In this document: positions 47,900 through 59,137 of the stretch, in pieces | Position numbering within the stretch: position 1 is the stretch's first letter | Layout of the letters: each line of letters opens with the position of its first letter | Assembly: GCF_008831285.2 (NCBI RefSeq) | Contig: NC_045142.1 | Location: 11,093,952-11,157,951, forward strand | Direction of reading: 5' to 3' | From: Nymphaea colorata | Taxonomy: Eukaryota > Streptophyta > Magnoliopsida > Nymphaeales > Nymphaeaceae | DNA: 64,000 bases | The notes under the pieces: model-generated | Told to the model about the DNA's origin: nothing | Seen by the model: the letters and a program-made list of their open reading frames with translations, nothing else | Databases searched by the model: none | Program-made: the position numbers and the translations under genes

Positions 47900-49290
47900 T
47901 TCTTTTTGCATCATTCGGATAATCCTAAAAGTGGGTTGGTATCTCAACCACTTCCTGGTGATAATTATGCAATCCTGGAGCAGAGCCATGATCATGGCTT
48001 TATCAGCAAAAAAACAAATTGGGTTTCCTCCATGGGACTATCAAAGAGCCCAAAGAGAATGAGCATAATCGTATGTTGTATGAACGATGTAACAATCTAG
48101 TACTCTCATGAATTCTTAATTCAATTAGTAAGAAAATTCATGCTAACATTGCTTGTGCTACCTCAGCTCAAAAAATATGGGAAGAGTTAAACGAAAAATA
48201 TACTCAAAGTCTTGCACTAAGGACTTTCCAATTACAAAGTTTAATATGTCGATTACAGCAAGAGTCCATGTCTGCTACTACATATTATACATAAATCAAA
48301 GTGCTTTGGGAGGAATTAAATTACTACAATATGGTGCCTATGTGTTCTTGTGGAGGCATGAAAATGTATTTGGATCAGATTCAAAGAGAACGTGTAATTG
48401 TTCTTGATGTGGCTTGGCGGGTACCCGGCCCGGCCGGTCCCCACTCCTCCTCCTCCAGTTCCCCTTCCCCCCTTCTGCCTCCACCTCCTCCTCCTCTTCC
48501 CCCTTCCGCCCTTCCACCTCCACCTCCTTCCCATCTTCCCTCTTTCCCCCTTCCGCCTCCACCTCCTCCCCCTCTGGCCCTCTCCTTCTTCCTCTTTCCC
48601 GGTTTCCCCTCCTCCTCCTCCAGTCCCCCTTCCCCCATTCTGCCTCCACCTCCACCTCCACCTCCTCCTCCTCCTCTTCCCCCTTCCCCCCCTTCCGGCC
48701 TTCCACCTCCACCTCCTTTCCATCTTCCCTCTTTCCCCCTTCCGTCCCCCTCTTTCCCCCTTCCGCCTCTACCTCCTCCCCCTCTTCCCCCTCCCCCCCT
48801 TCCGCCTCCACCTTTTCCCTCCTCTGCCTCCACCTCCTCCCCCCGCTGGCCCTCTCCTTCTTCCCCTCTCCCGGTTTCCCCCCATTGGGCCGGGCCCGGG
48901 CCGGGACCCGGGATATCGGGCCGAGCCCAGGCCGGGTCTTACCGGGCCGAGCCCAGGCTGGGTCTTACCGGGCCGGCCCGGCCCGATGCCCACCCCTACC
49001 CTTGCCCATAGTAAACAAAGTATATGCTCCAGTCGTGCAGGAGGAACAACAGTGTGGATCAAGATCCACACTGTCAACCTCTCAAACCGCATTAGCAATA
49101 TCACACAATCGCATTCCCAAAGTGAAGCCATATAACCAAAATTTCAAGTTTCAGCAAAATAGAGAAGGACGTCAGAGGCGACCAATTTGTAGCTATTGTC
49201 ATAGCACAGGCCATGTGAAAGTTAAGTGTTTCAAGTTGAATGGTTATCCTCCAGGACACCAATTAAATGATCCAAATTTCGGTCACCACT
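47900..49290 (+). pseudogene. Copia 3 gag, interrupted
   Basis: Blocks matching Copia 1 gag are HHSDNPKSGLVSQPLPGDNY (about 47907), WEELNYY and LDQIQRERVI (about 48303-48400). After the insertion come VNKVYAPVVQEEQ (about 49010) and the zinc knuckle CSYCHSTGHVKVKC (about 49190-49232), followed by FKLNGYPPGH. The capsid part carries several frameshifts. About 20 codons that Copia 1 has between its counterparts of ERVI and VNKVY are absent here. Confidence 0.85.
48410..49007. mobile_element. GC-rich hAT-like fragment inserted in Copia 3 gag
   Basis: The right end reads CCCGATGCCCACCCCTA, the exact inverse of the TAGGGGTGGGCAT start of the element at 4031. Next to it lie several GGCCGGGCC phrases shared with that element. 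The left end lacks the terminal repeat, so this copy is truncated. The interior is almost pure CCT/CTCC sequence containing a long direct duplication (about 48441-48608 and 48609-48880). The flanking gag has lost about 60 bp, so no target duplication can be read. Confidence 0.65.
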
Positions 49291-49305
49291 AGTTGCAATC
49301 ATCAC

Positions 49306-49709
49306 TCATAATCAAAGGCTAATTGATCTCCATGCAAGCGATGGCACTAGTTTCAAATATTGGTAGGTTTGCATTCTGTTGCAAAATTGGGTATTATTAT
49401 CTTTGTTATTGGATATGTATCTAATAACTAATAGGATATAATGAGGTTTGTGCAAGGTTTAAGTGACCAATTTTGGGTTGTAGAGTACAAAATAGCTTCG
49501 TGGTTAGATTGTTTTAGTCAACATATCAATTATTTGAGAAGAGGATGGCAAAAACCAAGTCACAAATGATAATTAATTTGCACATGCTTTGTGCCAGTGT
49601 AGCAAACAAGATCAATTATCATGCATAAACTTAATAAATTGCTAGAAAAAAATTGAGGTTGTTGCATAAAATTAATAATGTATAAAACTAAGGTAACCTC
49701 AGTTGTAGA
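49306..49709. other. Intergenic DNA, no gene seen
   Basis: AT-rich. About 80 bp at 49361-49441 resemble 56378-56462 in the same orientation (GGTAGGTTTGCATTCT and TATTGGATATG are shared). They may be remnants of one element's repeats flanking the minus-strand copia. Confidence 0.4.
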
Positions 49710-49848
49710 AGCAAAGGCCTAGTAATGTGCTTCAAAACTTGATTGGGCTTTGGTAGATTGTCTTCTCCACCCCAAATTTTTTCAACCCCAAAATCTAATT
49801 CATAGATCCAAAACCCAAGTTCAAATCAAAATCATGCATTTTAGACCA

Positions 49849-50052
49849 ATTTGCCTCTCCTTTTGACAAAAAAGTTCCTTTTAGAGGATGATTTTGGTGG
49901 GCAATACTCATTTGTCCTTTCTTTTGACAAAGAACATCCTTTTAGAGGGTAATTTTGGTCTTTTTAATGGGCAAGACCCATTTGCCTCTCCTTTTGACAA
50001 AAAAACCTTCTTTTAAAGAGCGATTTTAGTCTTTTTGGGTGGACAAAGACCC
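49849..50052. repeat. Three tandem copies of a roughly 70-bp unit
   Basis: Each copy starts ATTTGCCTCTCCTTTTGACA, or ATTTGTCCTTTCTTTTGACA in the middle one, and includes a TTTTAGAGG...ATTTTGGT phrase and a GGGCAA...C phrase. Confidence 0.85.
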
Positions 50053-50054
50053 AA

Positions 50055-50057
<3 letters not shown>

Positions 50058-50101
<44 letters not shown>
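50058..50101. repeat. (TA)n microsatellite
   Basis: About 21 TA units directly after the triple tandem repeat. Confidence 0.92.
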
Positions 50102-50104
<3 letters not shown>

Positions 50105-52129
50105 GCATAATGGCCAATCATACCAATTTTCAAACCATTTCTTTTTCAAGATAATTCAAAATTATGTGAAATTCGAATGAAAACATGGTGAAATTCAAAA
50201 AAAAATGAAATTTTGGGTTTTTGGCTCCAAAATCTCTATAAATACTCCTCACTTCCCCCCTCTTGGGCAAGAGTGGCCCTTGGGAGAAACCCTAAAGTAT
50301 TCTCACTTGAAGACTTAGGGTTTCTTTTGAGCTCTGTCTCTCTCCCTTTTCCTCTTTTCATTTTTCTCCAACTTGGAGTTAGCTAGAACTCTTCAAGGGA
50401 GCACCAAAGATCCCTTGGAGGACTCATCTTCATCATCTTGGAGCTTCATTCAAGGTGAGTTCAAGTTTATTTCAAGCATTATTGTTCATTTTTCCTAAGT
50501 CATTTTCTCATTTAGAGATATGTAATCATCATCCATCTCATTTCTCTCCTATTTTCTTTCCTCTTTTTTTCCTCTTATTATGGCCAAAAGAGATAGTTCT
50601 CAACTCTATTTTAGAGTCAAGAGGCTATGCTCAAGTGCACCAGGAGCATGAGAAGATGAGATGATCTTTCATTTCGTAGTTGAATCATTCTCTCTCTCTT
50701 TTCGTGAATATTGCTTTGTTTCAAGATATTAACCATGCATAGTTATTTGATTTTCTTATATATATGTGAATGCACGGTGAGAATGACAGTGTGGTTTGGG
50801 ATTCTCTCCTTATTATTGTGTGAATTAATTTTGAGGTTGGGGCTTGTCCAACCCGGAAATAACCTTCATGAATTTGTACATGTTAAAGTGCATTTTCATA
50901 TCATTTCGCGTTAGTTTCTATTTAATCATCCCATTAGGAACCCTAATGAGCACTTTATCGTATTGTTTAAGTTTCTTCCATGCCCAACGGTGGAAGAAAC
51001 ATATTCCCTTGCAACCAATGAAATAACTATGTTTTAAGTTTTTAAAAATATTTTCAGAAGAATCCTTTCTAATGTGGCCTTAGAGACTTAGCTTAGGCTC
51101 TTGCAGGGTCCAATCTCCCTTCCGGCCTATATCAAAATTTGAAGTCAGCTATTTTCAAATCATTCTTTGATTTTCATATTCATGAAGACGTATGCGTGTA
51201 CATGAATATCTTTCTTTGTTGTTTCTCTCTCTATGATTTAACATACTTTTATAAACTCTTGTATACATATATATAAATATATATATATACGTGTATTCCA
51301 TTTTAAAATCTCTCTTTCTCTTTCTAAAATGATCTTCTCTTCTCTACTTGATATAAACATCATTTTCATAAACTTTCATATATGTATACAAATACATATC
51401 TTTCTCTTTCAAACATGTGATTTTATGATTTTCAAGATCTCTTTCTCTCTCTATTTTTCTACATTTCTTTCTATGAAAGTCTTTCACTAAGACCAAAACT
51501 CAAAGTGACGACCCAATATTGGAATCATGCTTGAGGGTCTATAACCCTGTTTCATTTTTAAAAAACTTTTCTCTTTTATCAAAAATATTTATTACAAAAA
51601 TCTTAGATGCATGATATGATAGGAATGCCTTAGATGAATGTTGTGGTAGGAATGTTTCATTCTCTTTTAATCATATAGGATCAATGCATTCATGCATTCA
51701 CATTCACTTAATATCACAAATGAGCACAATCACATCTCTAAAAGAACTTAAACAAGATGTGATGGAGTTCTAATTAGGTGGTAACGGAATTAGAGCAAAA
51801 TCTCCAGCCTACTTAATGTCTTAAGAGAACACTAAAGTGATTTCAAAATGATTTTTTCAAGTGATATTCATAAGGATTTTTCGATTCTAGTTTTCCCTAA
51901 AATATTTACATTCTCAAGCAACTCTTCAAAAACCTTTTCAAAAGTTTAAAACATCAAACTTTCAACATTTTTCTACACAACATATAAAATAAAAAAAGAT
52001 GTTGAAGTCAAAACGAAATGCATCAATGATAAACATAGTCATTGGGTTGATTACTCTCGATAAAGGCACCAAGAACGGTCGATCCTCGTACCGACGGGTG
52101 AGTCCATTTCTTTCCTATTTCAAAACAAA

Positions 52130-52420
52130 ACCTCATTTTTCTGGAGCACTCCAAAACCAACAAAAAAATTTGGGATGCAAACACCTAGTAATGTGCTTCA
52201 AAACTTGATTGTGCTTTGGTAGATTGCCTGCTGCTCTACATGGTATGCAATTAGTCATAACAAATATGAAAGATCTTACAATGGAACAATGACATGTAGG
52301 ACAACTAGCCCAATTTAAGAACATAGATTGAGAGGAGTATGTATGAAATTCAAATGTCAAAGTAGAAGCTTCCCTTCTTATAAAATTATATGTGCTTGAC
52401 ATGCAAGAAGTGGAACTCAC
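52130..52420 (-). pseudogene. Copia 4 RNase H end, faint
   Basis: A - strand frame with EFHTYSSQ and later NLPKHNQVLKHI occupies the place expected for the RNase H end (DFHFVR...TKALP). The match is weak and depends on the context of the RT remnant upstream. Confidence 0.4.
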
Positions 52421-52590
52421 TTGAGGTATCTATATGTTCGCAAAAATGATGAACTCGAAATTGAATATCTGACCAACTAAATGTTAAGTATTTGAAGCTT
52501 ACAACCTAAGTTTGATATAACTTGATATCATGAAATGGTAGACAAGATAACAATAGCTTTACCCGAACAACAATAGGAGTGCTTAGAAGG

Positions 52591-53088
52591 CTAACAATCA
52601 GTTATCCATACTTCTTTCCAATATCTCTCTTGGAAATCATCTTTCATTTTAGGTTGGTACTTATTTTTTTCATAACTTGCAATAAAAAGCTTCATTACTG
52701 CCAGCTGCGATAATATTGTCCAACACATGAAGGAGTAAAAGTATTTGACTTTGAGAATAATTGCCTTCAAATGAAGACCAAATGGACAACACTTAGTCAA
52801 AAATATGGTGTAAATTGGTTGAACTATGTATACGAAGACTACTGAAGTTTTTAAAGAACCCATTTTAACTTGCAAACGTGGATTGGCTGGTTTTGATTTG
52901 AAATCCATGTGGTTGTTGCATGCAATGAGTTCATTGAGATGGCGATGAGGAAAGTCATTTTTAATATCTAGATAGTTGATGATCCATTTATGGTGTAGCA
53001 CCATAGTGAACCACTCATATAGTGGTGGGATTGATGATAGGTAAAAAGTTTTAAGAAGTCTATTCCTTGAACTTGGATAATAGTACAA
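52591..53088 (-). pseudogene. Copia 4 reverse transcriptase remnant
   Basis: LHHKWIINYLDIKNDFPHRH and LNELI follow the pattern L-x-x-x-W-x-x-x-QLD-V-KNAFLHG-x-L-x-EE of copia RT. The downstream part is frame-shifted and no YVDD motif can be read in frame. Confidence 0.75.
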
Positions 53089-54603
53089 GCAAAGAGCTGA
53101 GCTCTAAACTTTTCAATCCGCCATCAGCTTGGCTTTGCTTTAACAACTACTTACATGAAATAATGTTTGTACAATCTTGTTATGGAGCTACATCGATTTT
53201 TCCTATTTGATCAAGGGCATCCATCTATTAGTGCATTACCTTAAAATGGATGTGATGATCAAGAACTTGTTTGTACAATCTAGGTTCTTAAGAATCTCAT
53301 GTTCAAATATGAAGTAATTTGGATTGGGTTTGAAGATGTGACCTTTACCTTCATTTATCATGGCATGAGTGTTAAGGGGAGTTGACTTTCTAAAGCCATA
53401 ACATTTGGAACAACAATAATATTGGAGGTTCGATATTTGTCAACGGAGATATGTTGGGTTCTCAGTTGGAATGAAACAATTGAATGTTAGTATTTGGTCG
53501 GCTATGAATAGCCTTAGAGAGGGTTGGTGGGAACTAAAGAGCTATTGGTAGCCAAATTGGGAACAATATATTCAATAAAGATGTTTCCTTCACAAATGTC
53601 AACATTTTTGAATAGGGTAAAATGGTTGGAGTTGATGCCAAGCGTTTACTTTGATCCACATGTAAACTTCCATGAGACCGATGAGTAAAGTTCCCTTCTG
53701 CAATAAATGGATCATGAAATACTTGTTTGATAGGTTTAAAAGGATAACAATATTCATCAACTAAAATGTGTGTCGAATCATATGAAATCTGTGTTGGAAG
53801 TTAATGATGTCAGTACTGTTTGTGAGTTTAGCTACATGCAAAGAATATAAGGTAGAGAACAAAAGTCTAGTTTATAATGTGTTGAATATAATTAATTTGA
53901 AATTGAAATATTCATGACACTATATGTTGTTATATTCTCAGCCTCTGTAAATATTTTGATTGTTTTATCAAACTATTTTTTCACAAGTGTATGAAAGATT
54001 TTGAACGAGTCAAACATATTAACTTTTTTAGAGGAAAAATGAAGTGAATTTTGTATGACCATACATAGTGAAAGCATAACATGAAAATCCTTGATCTAAT
54101 TCATGATTTATCTTGTCAAAAGATGCATCACCATAAAGTATTTGAAACATAAATGGAAAACACTAGACTTAGCCAAAACACAACAAAAACAAGCACCATA
54201 ATTGTTCAATCTTAAAGTTAAAATAAGTTCATGAAAGAAAAAAAAAACAATGCAGATTACCAGGGTGCTGATGCTATATATCTATGTATCGTGTGTTGTT
54301 TGTCTGGAAGTAAAGAAGGTCAACTCTTGATGTAGTGTTAGAACATGGATTTCATTGTGTCTCTGCCCTTGCTGTTAATACCTTCATACTTCTATCCTTT
54401 AACGCAAATGGATCATCATAAAATTCAAAAGTTAATTTCATATATGAGATTAATCCACTACTAGATACTATTTTTTTTTTATATATATAAGGAACAACAA
54501 GAGCATCATGAAACCGTTAAGACATTTCCAGTTGATCTTTTTTCTCCCAATTCCTTTCATTCCACCAATGAACAATCTATAAGAATTCTCAAATCCAGAT
54601 TGA

Positions 54604-54819
54604 CTAATTATTCTTTGATAGCACTACCTCTGGTAGTTCCATTTTTAACCTATAATCAGCATCTCCAATGTGGGATATTTTCAGCCATTTGCCATTTCTA
54701 ACCATATTGACTTCAAATCCATCATAAAGACTGATATAACTAAGCATGCATGGACTCCATATGACTGATCTAATGTTAGGAAACCAAGCATGGGCCTGGT
54801 TATCAAAATGTTGCATCAC
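54604..54819 (-). pseudogene. Copia 4 protease-region remnant
   Basis: AWFPNIRSV stands where active relatives have W-x-PDSGA, and GKWLKISHIG matches the GNG-x-x-L-x-I-x-x-I-G stretch after the protease. The catalytic Asp-Ser-Gly is lost. Confidence 0.65.
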
Positions 54820-55029
54820 AACTAAGGCTTGATGAATATCTTTAGCTTGATTGACCTATTATAGCAGAATGATTGGATTTATAACTTATTTGATGGATAA
54901 TTTTTCCTTCGAAGTATTGGAGATAGATGGCTTATTGTTGTTTTGCTTATTTAGTTAGATTGCTACTTACATTTTGTAAACCCATGACTTCTACATGAGA
55001 TATGTCTTCCTTATTTGTTATTGAAACTA

Positions 55030-55480
55030 TTTTGATCTCCTTGTCTTTGACTGCAAAAGACAACTCTTTTTAAGCAAAAGATGAATTAGATGTTTGAAGA
55101 GACTTAAAAGCTTCATAGTTTTGAAGGAAGACAACCACTTGTTTGTATGATCGGAACGATGGTTTTATCATCGAGGTAACAAAGACTCCATAGGAAGAAC
55201 TAAAACCATTTAGAAGTGAACAATCCATGTTCCTATTTAAAGTGGGCTTACCAACTGTTGTAAGCTCATCAAGGACACATTTTAAAGTGCTCACATGTTC
55301 AACAAGGCTCTGGAATGGATTGATGGTTTTGACATCGAGGTGACAAAGACTCCATCAGAAACTAAGATCATTTAGAATTGAACAAACCATGTTCTTATCT
55401 AAAGTGAATTTTCCAACTATTGCAAGCTCATCACAAACACATTTTAAGTTGCTTATATGTTCAAGAAGGCTTTGGTTTTC
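55030..55480 (-). pseudogene. Copia 4 gag remnant with internal tandem duplication
   Basis: The - strand reads STLKCVLDELTTVGKPTLNR and then LLNGFSSSYGVFVTSM, matching the F-x-x-I-x-DEL...LLNGL...YE-x-F-V-T-x-M pattern of copia gag. A second copy of the same 164 bp follows at 55322-55473, so gag carries a tandem duplication. Confidence 0.8.
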
Positions 55481-55600
55481 TTTGCAGAAAGATAGAAGCT
55501 GATGAAGCAAAAAGCCTCCTCACTCTTGAGAACCAAGAGCAAATGTTTCTTAGTCTAGATCCATGCAGTTTCATAGCTAATGGCAAAGCCAATAACTTCC

Positions 55601-56161
55601 TTTAAAAGCAACCCATCTTATTTCTTCCAGGCAAGGAAGTCAAAATGAACATGAGCTTGGACAGGAATATCTTAATTTGTCTATATAGGCCTGTAGATAT
55701 ACGCTTTCAATAAGTCAAAACATGTTTAATTTATATGCCAAATAAGATAATTGAACACATTGGTTTTAGAGACCTAAAATTAATTGCAACATTTATAGCT
55801 GTTGGGCAAGGAAATTTCTTTGCTTATGAGGATGGAGCAGGACCCCGTGAGAACAATTATGATTCGATCTTGGGCCTCTAATATGATAAGCTAAAGAAAC
55901 AAGAGAAGGGATAGTAAAGGCAAGCAGTTAATGTTGTTCAGCCACAACCATTGAAGGAAAACATGCATCATATTCCACTGATTTTTTCTCTTCAGCTGCA
56001 AGGCATATAAATACTTGTCAACCAGCATCAAGATATTTTCAATCTCTTTGTTATACTCAAGCTAGGCTGTCATGATGCCTTTGGGAAGAACTATCATTAT
56101 ATCGTTGGGAAGGAGAGTTTTGTATCCATATCATTATATGTCTTAGGGGGAAATCCTTTGA
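55601..56161. other. Intergenic DNA, no gene seen
   Basis: AT-rich sequence between the Copia 4 gag and the MITE copy. Some of it may be Copia 4 leader or LTR, but nothing confirms that. Confidence 0.4.
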
Positions 56162-56316
56162 GGCTGTTTGGTTACAATAACAAACTTTGTTACTGTTCTA
56201 TGAACCTGTTCCAAAAAATAAGCCACATTCATAAGACACTGTAACAAGTGATTCCATAAATCTGCTCCATTTTTTGGGATGAAACGGTAACAATGAGTTA
56301 TTATTGCCAAACGCCC
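56162..56316. mobile_element. MITE copy 1, about 155 bp
   Basis: It begins GGCTGTTTGGTTACAATAAC and ends GTTATTATTGCCAAACGCCC, giving imperfect terminal inverted repeats (GGGCGTTTGGCAATAATAAC on the other strand). The subterminal parts also pair (TTGTTACTG and GGTAACAAT). A related copy in inverted orientation lies at 62727-62831. Superfamily not determined. Confidence 0.65.
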
Positions 56317-56665
56317 TCTTAGGAGTTCAATATCCATCTTGGTTGCCTTCAATCTTCCCAATTATCCTCATTATTATGGTAGGTTTGCATTCTATTATGA
56401 GGATGGTGTTACTATTTGCTATTGGATATGGATTCACTAATAAGTTCAACACAGGATTATACTGCAGAGCAGCCCTTTCTCGCTGTCAAGCAAAAAGGAA
56501 AAGGATGGTGAGGCTTGAGCAAGTGATGTTCCCAAGACACTCCCAAACACCATGGCACTAATATTTTGGGAAATTCAGAGTCGTCAGACTGATACTCTGC
56601 AGAATTTTGTCGGTAAACGGGCCATCATGTTGCCAGCTGCAATAAAGATTCCATGAAGATCCTGT

Positions 56666-56885
56666 GATAAGCTTTGGAATTAATCTAAGAAGTGGTTCTG
56701 CGATAAGCAACAGAGTTGGAGCTAATCCAACAGTCGGTTTTCTTCTAAGCCTTAGGATTAATCTAATAGCGGATTCTGAGTTAAGGAATGGAGTTGGAGG
56801 TGACCCCTCAGGTGGTTCTCTGATAAGCCTTGGAGCTAATCTAATGGCTGATTATGCGGTAAGCCTTTGAGTTAATCTTGGAGTG
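56666..56885. repeat. 78-bp higher-order minisatellite (36+42 bp subunits)
   Basis: Alternating related units of 36 and 42 bp start GATAAGC or similar at 56666, 56702, 56744, 56780, 56822 and 56858, making 78-bp pairs repeated about 2.8 times. All unit lengths are multiples of three and one + strand frame stays open across the array, but it has no ATG. Confidence 0.88.
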
Positions 56886-57426
56886 AAGGGTGAGCCAGAA
56901 AAAAATGGACGATGCCACTATCAAAAAGCCTTCACCTTCAGCAGAGCTCAATGGCCACAAAAAATAAGGTCCTGTTGTTTTCATTTCCTTCCGGAGTCGA
57001 TAATTGAAAGCGCAAAAGAGCCAACTTGAAATGTAGTTCCATGAGAATTTCACTCCCCAGTGAGCACAAAGGGATGGCTCTTTTCACCCGTGATGTCAAC
57101 AGCTCTCAATGATTTGAAAGAAAAAGGAGAAAGCAAAACATGAAAAGGGAGAAAGAGAGAGCAGAAACATAAAGAAACAATTCGAGTGAATGGGTTTTGC
57201 AGAATTGGTTCTTCCATCAATTCATTCTCCACCCAGAGCAATATAGATGAAGAAACAATCATGTTAAACCACTGTTTGTTCAAAAAAGAAACGTTTCTTC
57301 TTCGAAGCAAATAGAATTAGAGGATAAAACATTGTCAAGAAAAGCAAAAGAATTCTGCCTGAACCAAGATGATTTCACGCAAAAAAATAAATAATTCATG
57401 ACAAAAATGGTGAATTGGTGGAGTTC
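56886..57426. other. 3' flank of the bZIP gene
   Basis: Sequence downstream, on the - strand, of the bZIP stop codon and presumably including its 3' UTR. No clear AATAAA was seen on the - strand here. Confidence 0.5.
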
Positions 57427-59137
57427 TCAAGGATTGTGAACCATGTAATCTGAAGAATACGCAAGGGGGCTTGCGGCTTCGGCCTTCAAACAACTCAAAG
57501 GCTGCAGAGTTTGCTGGTTGCTGCTGCTAGAGTTGCCTCCATTAGCTACCACTTTGTTCTCCGATTGCATTTGTTCCCTGTGGGCTTCAGTCTCGCTCGT
57601 CGAACATGTGCTAACGCCATTGCCATGCTGCATCTGCTGATGTTCAGAACCGAACTCAGCTGGTTTCACCTGCTCTTCCTTCTGAAGACACTGCCGCTGT
57701 TGATACAGCTGCCTTAGCCTCTGGACCTCCTTCTTCAGTGCTTCATAATGTGCTGCATTTTTTCTCATAAAATTAGCTTGAAACCACGGAATCCTAACAT
57801 CATCTAGTGAACAACATTAGGGAGCTGCCCATTGCATACCATCTTTGAAAAGCTTGTCCTGGGCCAGTGCAGCCATCCTCTGTTTCAGGGCACTGTTATC
57901 CACATTCAGGACCAATCTCTGGTGATCAAGGTAGGCTACCTGTGGTGAAAGTGTAGATACTTCCGCCTGCAAAAGGTAATTGATTGATAATTTAGCTTGT
58001 TTCCCAACATTGAACTATCATAGCAGATCTTACGTTTCCGGATAAAGTGTTACTTATTTACTAGAAGATTGAATGGCAGATGAAGGCCGTAGGAAAGAGC
58101 ACAAAACAAGAAACTCACCTGCAAGGCATTTACACTTTTTTCGAGATCAGCGATATACTGCAATTTCCGGACACGAGACCTCTGAGCTGACAGCCGATTA
58201 GCAAGAATCCTGCAAAGATTATAACGAAAGATAAATTTCAGGGGAAAACAATGTTAACAAACTACAAAAAACAGATCTAGAAGGGAACATGATGTAGGAA
58301 GCTTCAGATCTGCATGAAGAAATGTCTCGCGGCCTTAAAGCCTTACCGTTTCACTCTTTTGGGATCACTGTTGGGATCCGCAGTGCTGCTGCTTCCGTTG
58401 GTGGTATTGGGAACAGCAGGCTGTAGGGGTTGCTGCTGCTCTTGTGGCGGCTGATGCTCCGTCTCACACGCACTCTGAACTTCTTGCTCGGTTTTAAGCT
58501 GCCCTGCAGACGGAGTTACCGCCGGCTTCTCGTCCACCAAATTCTCGCAGATACTGTTATTGTCAGATGGCGTAGAAGGATTCTCAGAGGTCGACATAGG
58601 TGTCTGTGTCTCCATGAGGCCAATGTCCATGGCTGAAGCAGGCTCTTGTGCTTGCTGCTGCTGTTTGTGAAAAGGTTCTATATCCGCAAGCATAGAGAGA
58701 AGCTGATCTTCATCGAACTTGTCAAATTCCCTGGACGGAATCGACGTCGTGCTACTGCTTCCGCAGTCGAAGCCATCCATCTCTGGATGGTGAAGCGCAG
58801 AGGCATCGGCATGGGAGTCGACGAAGGCCAAGGAGTCGCTCGAGGATCGGCGGTGCATCCCACGTTTTGGCGCCGGGAGATTGATCACTTCCTCGAGCCA
58901 TGGAGCGGTCTGGGCGTTGGGGACGAAACCCATTGAGGAAAACGTCCTGTGGTGCTTCCCGACTTGCTGGGGAAAGCCAGTCCAGCCATAGAAGCCTTGC
59001 TGGTTCTCGTTGGTGTTGCTCATCTGTAGATCATGGCCGGTCGAGGAGGCTCCTCGAGGAGATTTGGGTGGTAGCTGCGGCTGCCTAACGCCTAATCCCC
59101 ACTGCCCACCTGATCCGCCATTGCCGCTCTGGGCCAT
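57427..59137 (-). CDS. bZIP transcription factor, group E (bZIP34/bZIP61 type)
   Basis: Nuclear DNA-binding protein; Arabidopsis bZIP34 acts in pollen development. Exons, high to low: 58347-59137, 58119-58209, 57840-57966, 57427-57752, giving 444 residues. An in-frame Met at 59200 would add 21. I prefer 59137 (MAQSGNG) because family members start MAQ and reach QLPPKSP soon after. Conserved group E blocks are APWLEEVINLPAPKRGMHRR and then SSSDSLAFVD, and EFDKFDEDQLLSML. The basic region DPKRVKRILANRLSAQRSR spans the exon 1/2 junction and has the N-x7-R pattern. The zipper carries a Pro (TLSPQVAYL), typical of the group and thought to limit homodimers. Gln-rich stretches occur at about residues 180 and 240. 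All splice sites are GT/AG and the joined frame is open. The C-terminal tail past the zipper is Ser/Gln-rich. Confidence 0.95.

Larger units (their letters stand above)
46597..49305 (+). mobile_element. Truncated Ty1/copia element (Copia 3), same family as Copia 1
   Basis: A probable 5' LTR with its primer site is followed by a leader of about 1 kb and a broken gag whose zinc knuckle and phrases match Copia 1. No protease, integrase or RT follows, so everything after gag is missing. A GC-rich hAT-like fragment interrupts gag at about 48410-49007. Confidence 0.75.
49759..52180 (+). mobile_element. LTR-like insertion, possible solo LTR
   Basis: About 2.4 kb with no coding capacity. It has LTR-like features: a TATAAATA box at about 50237 with a CT-rich leader following, and three tandem copies of a roughly 70-bp unit at its left side. 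Near-identical sequences of about 48 bp bracket it (49710-49760 and 52178-52226), so it interrupts older DNA. No identical 5-bp target duplication was found, so the assignment to a gypsy-type solo LTR is an inference. Confidence 0.45.
52130..55600 (-). mobile_element. Decayed Ty1/copia element on the - strand (Copia 4)
   Basis: On the - strand, gag, protease, RT and RNase H remnants occur in copia order from about 55300 down to about 52130. All are broken by stops and frame changes. LTRs cannot be placed with confidence. Confidence 0.75.

Noticed and set aside
48301-49292. Long open frames on both strands rich in Pro, Gly, Glu or Arg
   Set aside because: They arise from a CCT/CTCC low-complexity tract that is open in several frames at once and belongs to the hAT-like insertion. 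No protein family is visible.
56664-56870. Protein-coding gene for the 26-residue repeat
   Set aside because: The frame begins with GTG and has no ATG, and the period is explained by tandem DNA duplication.
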